64,000 nucleotides of DNA from an uncultured Erysipelotrichaceae bacterium (lineage in GTDB: Bacteria > Bacillota_I > Bacilli_A > Erysipelotrichales > Erysipelotrichaceae), in assembly GCA_947167125.1 (NCBI GenBank), contig CAMVGT010000004.1:20456-84455 (forward strand). Direction: 5' to 3'. This document shows, piece by piece, positions 29,382 to 37,633 of this stretch. A program made the translations under genes and the position numbers. Below the pieces are notes generated by a model. The model saw only the letters and a program-made list of their open reading frames with translations. It had not been told where the DNA came from and did not search any database. Within the stretch, counting starts at the first letter, position 1, and every line of letters begins with the position of its first letter.

Positions 29382-30680
29382 ATGAAAACTATTACCTATG
29401 AAATCACCAGCCCGCTTGGAATGCATGCACGTCCTGCCGCTTTCGTTGCGCAGGCATGTGTTTCCCTGCCTTCACAGATTGTCATCAAATGCGGTGACAA
29501 AGTCGCAAACGGCGACAACGTTCTTCAGATTCTCGCACTGGACGCTCAGCAGGGATCCATTCTTGAGATCTCCGCAGAAGGCGGCGATGAAGACCACGCT
29601 CTGGCAGTCATCAAGGATGAACTGGATCACAGACTGAAGAGATACGAGGAAGTTCCTGTTCTCAAGATCGCTTTCTTCGGTGCCAAGGACTATGACAGAA
29701 TTTTCTTCAGTGAACTGGCAAGAGACGTAGGCGAAGGCGCGTACAACTGCGATATCAAGTATTTCAATGCACGTCTGACTCCTGAAACAGCAGGCCTCGC
29801 AAAGGGCTTTGATGCTGTATGTATTTTCGTCAATGACGAATGCCCGAGAGCCGCTGTTGAAAAACTCCATGAATGCGGCATCAAGCTGATCCTGCTCCGC
29901 TGCGCAGGCTTCAACAATGTCGATCTGCAGGCTGCCAAGGAATGCGGAATCAGAGTTGCACGTGTACCGGCATACTCCCCTTACGCAGTCGCAGAACATG
30001 CAATCACTCTTGCGATGACCTGCAACCGCCGTATGCACAAGGCTGTATACAAGGTTAGGGACAACAACTTCGCTCTTTCCGGTCTGCTCGGTGTTGACCT
30101 CCATAACAAGGTTGCCGGCATCATGGGTACCGGCAAGATCGGCCAGTGCATGGCTCACATCTGCAAAGGCTTCGGCATGACAGTCATCGGCTGGGATGCT
30201 TATCCGAACCAGAAGCTGGTTGATGAAGGCCTGCTGACTTATGTTTCCAAGGACGAACTGCTGGCAAGATCCGACCTGATCTCCCTGCACGCTCCGCTGA
30301 TCATGGGCCCGAACGGCACATATCATATGATCGATGCAGACGCGATTTCCAAGATGAAGGATACAGCTATCCTCGTCAATACAGCCCGCGGCGGACTGAT
30401 TGACACAGAAGCTCTGATCGAAGCTCTGAAGCAGGGCAAGTTCCACGCTGTCGGTCTTGACGTATACGAAGGCGAAGATGCCAACGTCTACACAGACCAC
30501 TCCGATGACTTCCTGGTCAATGACATCACTGCAAGACTGCAGATGTTCCCGAACGTTGTTCTGACATCGCACCAGGCATTCTTCACAAGAGAAGCACTGC
30601 AGGCAATCGCAGCAGTTACTCTTGAAAATGCACGCAACTTCAACAACGGCGTTGACCTCGGCGCAGCTGAGTGCAAATAA
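29382..30680 (+). CDS. HPr-D-lactate dehydrogenase fusion protein
   Basis: A 432-residue two-domain protein. Residues 1-85 are a complete PTS HPr domain: GMHARPAA puts phospho-acceptor His15 and Arg17 at the exact HPr positions. Ser46, the HPr kinase site, is replaced by Asn46. Residues 92-432 are a complete D-lactate dehydrogenase of the 2-hydroxyacid family: RCAGFNNVDL, NAD motif GIMGTGKIGQ (246-255), catalytic Arg336 in NTARGG, Glu363 in DVYEGE and His397 in TSHQAF. It should reduce pyruvate to D-lactate. Start at 29382 behind AAGGAGAG. The gene is monocistronic with a strong terminator. I infer that phosphorylation of His15 by enzyme I could tie lactate formation to PTS flux. Codon use (few rare codons) suggests high expression. 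Confidence 0.93.
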   Translation: MKTITYEITSPLGMHARPAAFVAQACVSLPSQIVIKCGDKVANGDNVLQILALDAQQGSILEISAEGGDEDHALAVIKDELDHRLKRYEEVPVLKIAFFGAKDYDRIFFSELARDVGEGAYNCDIKYFNARLTPETAGLAKGFDAVCIFVNDECPRAAVEKLHECGIKLILLRCAGFNNVDLQAAKECGIRVARVPAYSPYAVAEHAITLAMTCNRRMHKAVYKVRDNNFALSGLLGVDLHNKVAGIMGTGKIGQCMAHICKGFGMTVIGWDAYPNQKLVDEGLLTYVSKDELLARSDLISLHAPLIMGPNGTYHMIDADAISKMKDTAILVNTARGGLIDTEALIEALKQGKFHAVGLDVYEGEDANVYTDHSDDFLVNDITARLQMFPNVVLTSHQAFFTREALQAIAAVTLENARNFNNGVDLGAAECK

Positions 30681-30707
30681 GAAACAGATTTGCATAAACA
30701 TCTGACT

Positions 30708-30735
30708 GAAAAACTTCCGGAAGGAAGTTTTTCTT
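30708..30735 (+). terminator. Terminator of the HPr-lactate dehydrogenase gene
   Basis: Ten-base stem AAAAACTTCC / GGAAGTTTTT with loop GGAA, merging into a T-run. Confidence 0.9.
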
Positions 30736-30887
30736 TGTCCTGCGGAAGGGGCAGTATTTCAGGCTGTATTCTTTTTAAGGGAATGAACGGAAAGAAGGGG
30801 TTTATATTCATTTTCAAAGGAATGCAAAGATTGTAAAATATAAGAACAGGAAAAGCGGAAATACCTGACTGCTTTCAGAAAACAGAA

Positions 30888-33800
30888 ATGAGCAGATTCA
30901 TATCCACATACAAAACGGTATTCAGAAAAATATGCAGAATCCTTGTCTGCATGATTCTTTCATGCGCCTTTATTGTGAACTTTGATATTCCGGCAGCTGC
31001 CGATGACTGGCTGACGGAAGAAGGAAATATCCAGAATGAGCAGCTGACCGGCGAACTGATGGGCTACAGCGACGGTTATTCCGCAATTCTCTATGACAAT
31101 TCCAACGGACTTCCGACTTCAGAAGCCAATACCATCATCCAGTCGAAGGAAGGTTTCCTTTGGATCGGAAGCTATGCCGGACTTGTCCGCTATGACGGAA
31201 ATACATTTGAAAGAATCGATTCCTTTTCCGGAATCACAACCGTCAAATGTCTTCATGAAGATTCCAAAGGCAAGCTGTGGATCGGCACCAATGAGAACGG
31301 CCTGTTTGTCATGGACCGGGATAAGACAAAGCATTTCACTACTGAAGACGGAATCGGTTCCTCATCCGTGCGCTCCATTGCGGAAGACAATCATGGAAGA
31401 GTCTATGTCGGAACCACTGCGGGTCTGTCTGTTTATGATGAAGAATTCAATCAGTATTATGTCAATGATCCCCGTGTGTACAGGGTTTTTGTCCAGTCTC
31501 TCAGTGCAGGGGAAAACGGGGATATCTTCGGCATCACAAATGAAGGCGACGGATTCATCATCCGCGACGGAAGAATCCATTATTACTTCAGCCATGAAGA
31601 CTCCAGATACGGCAATATCACCTGTCTTTCTGAAGATCCGTTCAACCCCGGCTATGTTTATCTTGAAAGAGATACAGGTCTTCTGCTGCACTTTGCGTAT
31701 GAAGATTATGCAAATACGCTGAGCCTTGTCGAGACTTACGGTCTTGTGCAGGCGCAGTACATCGCGCATGTCAATAACAAACTGTGGTTCTGTTTCAGAA
31801 ACGGCATCGGCATTCTGAATGGCGACAGTGTCCAGCCGCTTAAAAACCTGCCGATGGACAATTCGATTTACAAGATGACCGTGGACTATGAAGGCAACCT
31901 CTGGTTTGCCTCAACCAGACAGGGAATCATGAAAATCGTCCCGAACCAGTTCTCGGATATTTTCCGGAAATACGATCTGGAAAGAGATGTAGTCAATTCC
32001 ACATGCATCATGGATGACCAGCTGTTCATCGCAACGGATTCCGGCCTGAAAGTGATCGGGAGCGACGGAAGCGTTCTGCAGGAACTGCCGGTCACTTCAA
32101 TCCGTTATCCTTCCGGGGAATATGTTTCAGATCAACCGGCCAATCTTCTGTCCATGCTTGACGGGGTCCGTATCCGTTCACTGATGCTTGACAGTCAGGG
32201 AAGACTATGGATTGCGGCATGGAGACAGTACGGCATCATCCGCTATGATCATGGCGATATTGTGATTTACTCGGATGAAAACGGACTGTATTCCAAGAAT
32301 GCGCGCCGCGTTGAGGAATGCGATGACGGAACATACCTTGCGGCTGTAACAGGCGGCGTCAATGTGATCAAAGGCGATGAGGTCGTTGCCGGCTACAGCT
32401 CGGAAGACGGAATTGCCAATACCGAGATCCTCTGTGTGGAAAACGGGGATAAGGGCGAAATCCTTTGCGGCACTGACGGCGGAGGCATCTATATTCTCAA
32501 AGACGGGAAAACCATCCATATCGGAGAAAACGAAGGACTGACCTCAGGATCGGTCATGCGGATCAAATATGATCCGGATTATGCGCTTTACTGGGTTGTG
32601 ACAGGAAACTCCCTGGCATGGATTTCCGCAAATGACTATCAGCTTCATACCGTTGATCATTTCCCGTATTCCAATAACTTCGATCTTTATAAAAACAAAG
32701 ACGATATCATGTGGATCCTCTCCAGCAACGGCATCTATGCCGTGCCGACGATCCAGCTGATCAACAACAAGGCAATCGATCCGCTTTACTACGGAATCTC
32801 CAACGGACTTCCCTGCATCGCAACCGCAAACTCCTACAGCTGGCTGACAGAGGAAGGCAATCTGTATATTGCCGGTGCGAGCGGTGTCGCAAGGATCAAT
32901 ATCAATACGCCGTATGTCAATATTACCAATCTGAAAGCATCCGTTCCCTATATCGAAGCGGATGATCAGCGGATCTGGCCGGATGCGGACGGGAATTTCA
33001 AGATTGATTCCAGTGTCAGGAAACTGACGATTCACACCTATGTATATAACTATTCTCTGATTGATCCGCAGGTAACATACCGTCTGAAAGGCTTCGACAA
33101 TTCTTTCACGACAGTCAGAAGAAGCGATCTCGGACCCATCAGCTATACAAACCTGAAGGGCGGAGAGTACAGCTTTATCATCCAGCTGGTTGACCAGATG
33201 GGCGGCGGCAACAAAGTCATGTCCGTGAAGATCACCAAAACCAAAGCAATCACCGAATACGTCTGGTTCTATGTCACCGTGATTTCCGCTGCTCTGCTTC
33301 TGATGATACTGGGAGTCAGAAGCTATATCCGCTACACAATCAGAAAAATGGAAAAGAAGCACAAAATTGAAACGGAAAATGAGCGGATCAGAATGGAACT
33401 GAATACGGCAAGCGGCATCCAGCACAGTATGGTTCCGCATGATTTCCCGCCGTATTCCGATCAGAACGAATTCAATATCTTTGCCGTAATGGATCCGGCA
33501 AGAGAAGTGGGCGGAGATTTCTATGATTACTTCATGATCGACGATGATCATCTCTGCCTTGTAATCGCCGATGTTTCCGGAAAGGGAATTCCGGCAGCGC
33601 TGTTTATGATGATGTCCAAAATCGTCGTGCAGAGCTACGCCTCCATGGGCCCTTCGCCGGCAGATATTCTCACCCGTACAAATGAAAAACTGTGTGAGAA
33701 CAATCCGGTTGAGATGTTTGTGACAGTATGGCTGGGAATTCTGGAAATCAGCACCGGAAAACTGACAGCGGCCAATGCCGGACATGAATATCCGTTCATC

Positions 33801-34130
33801 ATGAAAAACGGACAGTTCTCGCTGCTGAAGGACAAGCATGGATTTGTCATCGGCGGCATGTCGGGAATCAAATATAAGGAATATGATCTGACCCTTGAAC
33901 CGGGTGATAGATTATTCATTTATACCGACGGCGTTCCGGAAGCGACAGACGCGAACAAGAATATGTTCGGTGAAGAAAATCTCCTGAAAGCACTGAACAG
34001 GAATCCGGGAGGAACTCCGGAAGACATCCTGGAAAATGTCATCAAGGCGGTCAATGATTTTGTCAAAGACGCTGAGCAGTTCGACGATCTGACCATGCTG
34101 TGTCTGGAATATAACGGAAAACAGAAATGA
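30888..34130 (+). CDS. Sensor protein: beta-propeller/YYY ectodomain with PP2C (SpoIIE) output
   Basis: A 1080-residue transmembrane sensor. A signal sequence (about 12-37, ending PAAADDW) leads to an extracellular region of Reg_prop-type propeller blades, for example GFLWIGSYAGLVRYDG, GKLWIGTNENGLFVMDR and GRVYVGTTAGLSVYD, then a YYY-like domain (about 690-785). A membrane helix (about 792-812), a coiled coil and a SpoIIE phosphatase domain (about 860-1077) follow. The latter has metal-ligand motifs GGDFYDYF, IADVSGKG, FIYTDGV and QFDDLTM. This architecture normally ends in a kinase; here it would dephosphorylate an anti-sigma antagonist (STAS protein). No STAS or HPK partner is in the window. 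The ribosome site is weak. Confidence 0.88.
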   Translation: MSRFISTYKTVFRKICRILVCMILSCAFIVNFDIPAAADDWLTEEGNIQNEQLTGELMGYSDGYSAILYDNSNGLPTSEANTIIQSKEGFLWIGSYAGLVRYDGNTFERIDSFSGITTVKCLHEDSKGKLWIGTNENGLFVMDRDKTKHFTTEDGIGSSSVRSIAEDNHGRVYVGTTAGLSVYDEEFNQYYVNDPRVYRVFVQSLSAGENGDIFGITNEGDGFIIRDGRIHYYFSHEDSRYGNITCLSEDPFNPGYVYLERDTGLLLHFAYEDYANTLSLVETYGLVQAQYIAHVNNKLWFCFRNGIGILNGDSVQPLKNLPMDNSIYKMTVDYEGNLWFASTRQGIMKIVPNQFSDIFRKYDLERDVVNSTCIMDDQLFIATDSGLKVIGSDGSVLQELPVTSIRYPSGEYVSDQPANLLSMLDGVRIRSLMLDSQGRLWIAAWRQYGIIRYDHGDIVIYSDENGLYSKNARRVEECDDGTYLAAVTGGVNVIKGDEVVAGYSSEDGIANTEILCVENGDKGEILCGTDGGGIYILKDGKTIHIGENEGLTSGSVMRIKYDPDYALYWVVTGNSLAWISANDYQLHTVDHFPYSNNFDLYKNKDDIMWILSSNGIYAVPTIQLINNKAIDPLYYGISNGLPCIATANSYSWLTEEGNLYIAGASGVARININTPYVNITNLKASVPYIEADDQRIWPDADGNFKIDSSVRKLTIHTYVYNYSLIDPQVTYRLKGFDNSFTTVRRSDLGPISYTNLKGGEYSFIIQLVDQMGGGNKVMSVKITKTKAITEYVWFYVTVISAALLLMILGVRSYIRYTIRKMEKKHKIETENERIRMELNTASGIQHSMVPHDFPPYSDQNEFNIFAVMDPAREVGGDFYDYFMIDDDHLCLVIADVSGKGIPAALFMMMSKIVVQSYASMGPSPADILTRTNEKLCENNPVEMFVTVWLGILEISTGKLTAANAGHEYPFIMKNGQFSLLKDKHGFVIGGMSGIKYKEYDLTLEPGDRLFIYTDGVPEATDANKNMFGEENLLKALNRNPGGTPEDILENVIKAVNDFVKDAEQFDDLTMLCLEYNGKQK

Positions 34131-34167
34131 GGTGCCACTCCCCATCGGGAATGACACCTTTTGTTTT
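34130..34167 (+). terminator. Terminator after the sensor phosphatase gene
   Basis: Thirteen-base stem with two mismatches (34130-34142 with 34147-34159), tail TTTTGTTTT. Confidence 0.75.
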
Positions 34168-34172
34168 CGCTG

Positions 34173-34985
34173 TTATATATTTCCAAGATACACATGCCGC
34201 AGATATTTTTCCGCAATTTCTTTCAGCCTGAAGAGAATCTGCGGATCGGTCGGCGGAATGTGATAGCGGTAGCGGGGGAAATAGCGTGAAAGATGCAGGA
34301 TCAGATCCGGATCCAGCGAAGCCAGCCATGAGGCATGTTCCTCCATCAGTTCATCCGAATCATTTTTCCCGGGGATGATCAATGATGTTACTTCTGTATG
34401 TGTGCGCGGCACACAATAGGCAATGCATTTCTTTACGGTATTATAATCCCCGGCAAGTTCCTGATAGAAAGCGCGGTCTCCTTTCAGATCGATATTCATC
34501 GCATCCGTATAAGGAATCAGCTTTTCCAGAATCTCCATACTGACGCATCCGTTTGTGACAAGCACGGTTTTCAGACCGTGCTTTTTCAGCAGGCGGGCAC
34601 AGTCGAGAACATATTCATAGCTGATACACGGTTCATTATAGGTAAATGCGATACCGATGCTTTCCGGATGGCGAAGGGCAATGGAAAGCAGCTGCTCAGG
34701 GCTGATGTACATTGTTTCTATATCATCTCTGGCGGAGATGGAATAATTCTGACAGAAGGGACAGGCAAGATTGCAGCCGAAGCTCCCGACGGAGAGAATC
34801 TTTGAACCGGGATAGAATCCGTACAGCGGTTTCTTTTCAACCGGATCAACCGCGACCGAGGTGAGTTTCCCGTAATTGCGGCATACATTTTTCCCGTTTT
34901 CATTCATCCTGGCTTTGCAGAAACCTGTCTGCCCGTCGTTCAGATGGCAATGATGCGGACAGACTTCACAGATGATTTCAGACAT
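34173..34985 (-). CDS. amrS: AmmeMemoRadiSam system radical SAM enzyme
   Basis: A 270-residue radical SAM protein. The cluster motif CNLACPFC is at about 70-77, preceded by the N-terminal CEVCPHHCHLNDGQTGFCKAR typical of the AmrS/PflA-like group. GIAFTYNEP and NIDLKGD are conserved SAM-binding segments. It overlaps the upstream Memo-AMMECR1 gene by 8 bases, the standard organisation of this system. AmmeMemoRadiSam sets are widespread in anaerobes and are thought to modify a shared target, but the reaction has not been established as far as I know. Confidence 0.9.
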   Translation of the reverse strand: MSEIICEVCPHHCHLNDGQTGFCKARMNENGKNVCRNYGKLTSVAVDPVEKKPLYGFYPGSKILSVGSFGCNLACPFCQNYSISARDDIETMYISPEQLLSIALRHPESIGIAFTYNEPCISYEYVLDCARLLKKHGLKTVLVTNGCVSMEILEKLIPYTDAMNIDLKGDRAFYQELAGDYNTVKKCIAYCVPRTHTEVTSLIIPGKNDSDELMEEHASWLASLDPDLILHLSRYFPRYRYHIPPTDPQILFRLKEIAEKYLRHVYLGNI

Positions 34986-36363
34986 GGCGGATTACCTCAA
35001 AGCGCTCGATGACCAGATCATCCGCATCCGGATCAAAGCCTCCTTTGGAACAGGCAATGGAGATCTGCTGTTCAACCGTATCAACACCTTCCAGATCCGG
35101 TAACAATAATCCTCTTCTGCCTCTGGAGGAACAGATGACACCGTACTTCTTTGCGTCAAGCTGCGACCGGTCGTTCACAGGCTCTGCTTTCCCCAGCACA
35201 TCGACATTGATTTCCAGGAAGGGAAGCTCCTCTTCTGAAACCGGGCTGAATCTTGGATCGCGTGAACATGCACTGACCGCATTGTCGATGATTTCCTTTG
35301 CCAGCGAATTCTTCACGGCTGAAATGGTGCCGATGCAGCCGCGCAGATTGCCGTGTTCATGGATTGACACAAAGCATCCTGCCCGGTTTGTCTTCAGTTC
35401 TTCAGGAAGCCCATCCGGCATCGGAAGAACCAGTCCGGTGCGGACATGGTATTCAACGGATTGTCTTGCCAGCTGAACATAAGGATCGGATGAAGCAGAT
35501 GAAGACTGTATTCTGGACTTTTCTTTGTCTTCATACTGTTTCAAAAAATGCCTGTTTTCATCTTTACCGCCGATCTCATATGTAATGATTCCGTAGCCGA
35601 CACCGAAAGTCGCTTCATGCGAAAGAACGTGCGGGGTGACTGAAATACCATCCAGGATTCCTGCCAGAATCACAAAGGCCCTGTGTCCGCATTCCATGCA
35701 GGCATCCAGGAAAGAAGGGGAGTAGCCGAACAGTTCATCAAACCGTCCGCTGCCCATTGTCTTCATGATCTTTTCATCATATTCAGGACCTTCCGGCTTG
35801 AATCCATAAGGACCGTCTGTCTTCTGGCAATGTGCCAGATCGCCGCTGGCGATCACTGCGATTCTGCGGTTCAGCAGTTCAGCTGTTTTAGCGATATACT
35901 GACCGAAGCGGTAGTGCATCGGCAGGGACAGTCCGCTGAGTCCGATCCGCACAATCGGACAGTCGGGCAGGTAAGGCTTCAGGAAATAAAGCGGCACCAT
36001 CGTTCCATGGTCAAGATCCGGATCCTTGTCATATTCAGTTCCGCCGGGAAAACCGGCCTGTTCCAGCATCTCTGTCAGCGTGTGTGTAAATTCTTCATCA
36101 TATTCTTTTTCAAATTCCACCCGCGGCGCACGGAAACGGGCCATATCTCCATATGCCTTTGAACCTTTGGAAATGTTGAACCAGTCTCTGTACATTAATG
36201 CGTGCGGAGAAAGAATGACAACAGTATCCGGATTTGCGCCGGCTATTTCCTTCATTGCCTGATCATAGGCCTGCAATGTATCGGAAATCTTCTGTTCCTC
36301 ACCTTTTCCGACTTCATGCAATGCAATCGGAGGATGGGGAACCATGACAGCTTTTACAATCAT
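34978..36363 (-). CDS. AmmeMemoRadiSam fusion protein (Memo domain + AMMECR1 domain)
   Basis: A 461-residue fusion. Residues about 1-260 are a Memo/LigB-like domain with MVPHPPIALHEVG, ILSPHA, DLDHGTMVPLYFL, ASGDLAH and CMECGHRAF, which carry the family's metal-ligand His and Cys positions. Residues about 290-455 are an AMMECR1 domain with GCFVSIHEHGNLRGCIGTI and LEINVDVLGKAEPV. The two are separate proteins in many organisms. Start at 36363 behind CAGGAGG; an upstream in-frame ATG at 36381 lies ahead of that site. It is co-transcribed with amrS. Confidence 0.9.
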   Translation of the reverse strand: MIVKAVMVPHPPIALHEVGKGEEQKISDTLQAYDQAMKEIAGANPDTVVILSPHALMYRDWFNISKGSKAYGDMARFRAPRVEFEKEYDEEFTHTLTEMLEQAGFPGGTEYDKDPDLDHGTMVPLYFLKPYLPDCPIVRIGLSGLSLPMHYRFGQYIAKTAELLNRRIAVIASGDLAHCQKTDGPYGFKPEGPEYDEKIMKTMGSGRFDELFGYSPSFLDACMECGHRAFVILAGILDGISVTPHVLSHEATFGVGYGIITYEIGGKDENRHFLKQYEDKEKSRIQSSSASSDPYVQLARQSVEYHVRTGLVLPMPDGLPEELKTNRAGCFVSIHEHGNLRGCIGTISAVKNSLAKEIIDNAVSACSRDPRFSPVSEEELPFLEINVDVLGKAEPVNDRSQLDAKKYGVICSSRGRRGLLLPDLEGVDTVEQQISIACSKGGFDPDADDLVIERFEVIRHV

Positions 36364-36449
36364 AAGAGCCTCCTGTTTCATCGATTATCTTTACATCATT
36401 TCGTCAATTTCATTATACCTGTGTGCAGAAAACGCAGGACACATAAAAC

Positions 36450-36477
36450 TTGCAAACGAAAGAAAAAGGAGTAAAAT
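36450..36477 (+). promoter_or_regulatory. Promoter of the 34-residue peptide gene
   Basis: -35 TTGCAA (36450-36455), 16-base spacer, -10 TAAAAT (36472-36477). Confidence 0.6.
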
Positions 36478-36479
36478 AC

Positions 36480-36509
36480 TCTACTGCACGCAAAAGGAGG
36501 TACAGTAGA
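36480..36509 (+). promoter_or_regulatory. Hairpin holding the ribosome site in its loop
   Basis: Perfect 7-base inverted repeat TCTACTG (36480-36486) / CAGTAGA (36503-36509) around a 16-base loop containing AAAAGGAGG. It starts close to the predicted transcript start, so it would cap the 5' end and expose the ribosome site. Confidence 0.55.
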
Positions 36510-36511
36510 AA

Positions 36512-36616
36512 ATGTCATACTTATATTTCGCTTTATTCATGTTCACGCAGTACGCAGTACTTCATATGACCCTTGCGTACTCCATGAATTACGGAAAGCT
36601 CAGCTTAAAGCACTGA
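36512..36616 (+). CDS. Small hydrophobic peptide (34 aa)
   Basis: A 34-residue open frame, MSYLYFALFMFTQYAVLHMT followed by a polar tail ending KLSLKH. It is rich in Tyr, Phe, Leu and Met and long enough for one membrane helix. Support comes from its own promoter, a perfect AGGAGG (11 bases upstream, presented in a hairpin loop) and its own terminator, so the unit looks like a purpose-built small-protein gene. I do not recognise the peptide. It could be a membrane regulator, a type I toxin-like peptide or a signal; no antisense RNA gene is evident. Confidence 0.6.
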   Translation: MSYLYFALFMFTQYAVLHMTLAYSMNYGKLSLKH

Positions 36617-36677
36617 GTATTAAAGAAATGATCCGCAGGCATCCGCTTTAACAAAATGAATAAATATCCGTCTGATG

Positions 36678-36711
36678 AGATTCCGCGCACTGCCTGCAGA
36701 ATCTTTTTTTT
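36678..36711 (+). terminator. Terminator of the 34-residue peptide gene
   Basis: Stem AGATTC / GAATCT with an internal GCA/TGC pairing, followed by seven or eight T. Confidence 0.75.
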
Positions 36712-36721
36712 ACCGACTTAA

Positions 36722-36746
36722 AAAGGGAACCGCCCGGGTTCCCTTT
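36722..36746 (-). terminator. Terminator of the minus-strand unit ending at 36750
   Basis: Ten-base stem AAAGGGAACC / GGTTCCCTTT with a five-base loop; on the minus strand it is followed by a T-run. Confidence 0.85.
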
Positions 36747-36749
36747 CAG

Positions 36750-37502
36750 TTACTGTTCAGTTCCTGCCGCCTCTGCGTCAGGCAGCCAGGCAATGAACGA
36801 AAATGCTTCGTCAATATGTTTTGTGGTCGCAATGATTCCGGCATAGACTTCACCGTCAAAGCCGGCATTCCTGAACGGCGCGAAGGAAGATACATTCACT
36901 CCGTTGCTGAAATCCTCCGTGACCGATTCGTAGGTATCAGCCTGGTTCAGACTGTATTCCACAGAGTTGTCGCTGACAATCACGTTATTTTTCTCGAAAT
37001 AGGGTGACATTGTCTGATAAAACTGCGGATTGATTTCTTTTGAAGCCTCAAGATCGAGCAGGAAACCGCTTGATGACATCAGATCATATGCGCCTTTGTT
37101 CATCAGAACCACATCCAGCTGCTTTGCGCTGATCGCACCGATGATTTTCATTTTTGAAGCATATGCGTAATCGTGATCCGCACCGGTTTCATCATCGGTT
37201 ATATAAAGATCACGGTAAACAAGAACTTCCTGCCTTTTGGAATTTTTCCCGGATGTTTCGATATACCCGTCGGTAAGCAGCTGATTCAGCGTATCGCTGA
37301 CTTCGATGTTCGCATAAGCGGTATAGAGAACCGGATCTTTTTTGATAACGTTATAGACGATCAATGAAATGATAAATGCCGTCACAGCGAATGCTGTGAA
37401 AATCGGCAGCTTGTAGTAGGCGAACACATAGGAAATCTTTTCCTTGGTGTTCATTTTTTTGAAAGCTCTTCTGTTGGCTTCCCGTTGTTTTTTTGTCGGC
37501 AT
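36750..37502 (-). CDS. Membrane-anchored protein of unknown function
   Basis: A 250-residue protein. Residues 1-25 are basic (KKQREANRRAFKKMNTKEK), residues about 33-53 form one membrane helix, and the remainder should be outside. The ectodomain (ADHDYAYASKMKIIGAISAKQLDVVLMNKGAYDLMSSSGFLLDL) looks like part of a solute-binding-protein fold, but I cannot assign a family. Start behind GAGGA. It sits downstream of the YczE-like and phosphodiesterase genes on the same strand with a 131-base gap, so it may have its own promoter. Confidence 0.6.
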   Translation of the reverse strand: MPTKKQREANRRAFKKMNTKEKISYVFAYYKLPIFTAFAVTAFIISLIVYNVIKKDPVLYTAYANIEVSDTLNQLLTDGYIETSGKNSKRQEVLVYRDLYITDDETGADHDYAYASKMKIIGAISAKQLDVVLMNKGAYDLMSSSGFLLDLEASKEINPQFYQTMSPYFEKNNVIVSDNSVEYSLNQADTYESVTEDFSNGVNVSSFAPFRNAGFDGEVYAGIIATTKHIDEAFSFIAWLPDAEAAGTEQ

Positions 37503-37633
37503 CGCTTATTCCTCACTGACCGCAGATGGGCGGAATATACTGATCAGAAGATCAGATGACAGCGCTGTACGGAACCTTCGTCAAAACTGACAGGTGCCGT
37601 AAACCATCAAATATTACAAGGTGGATTGCAGGT

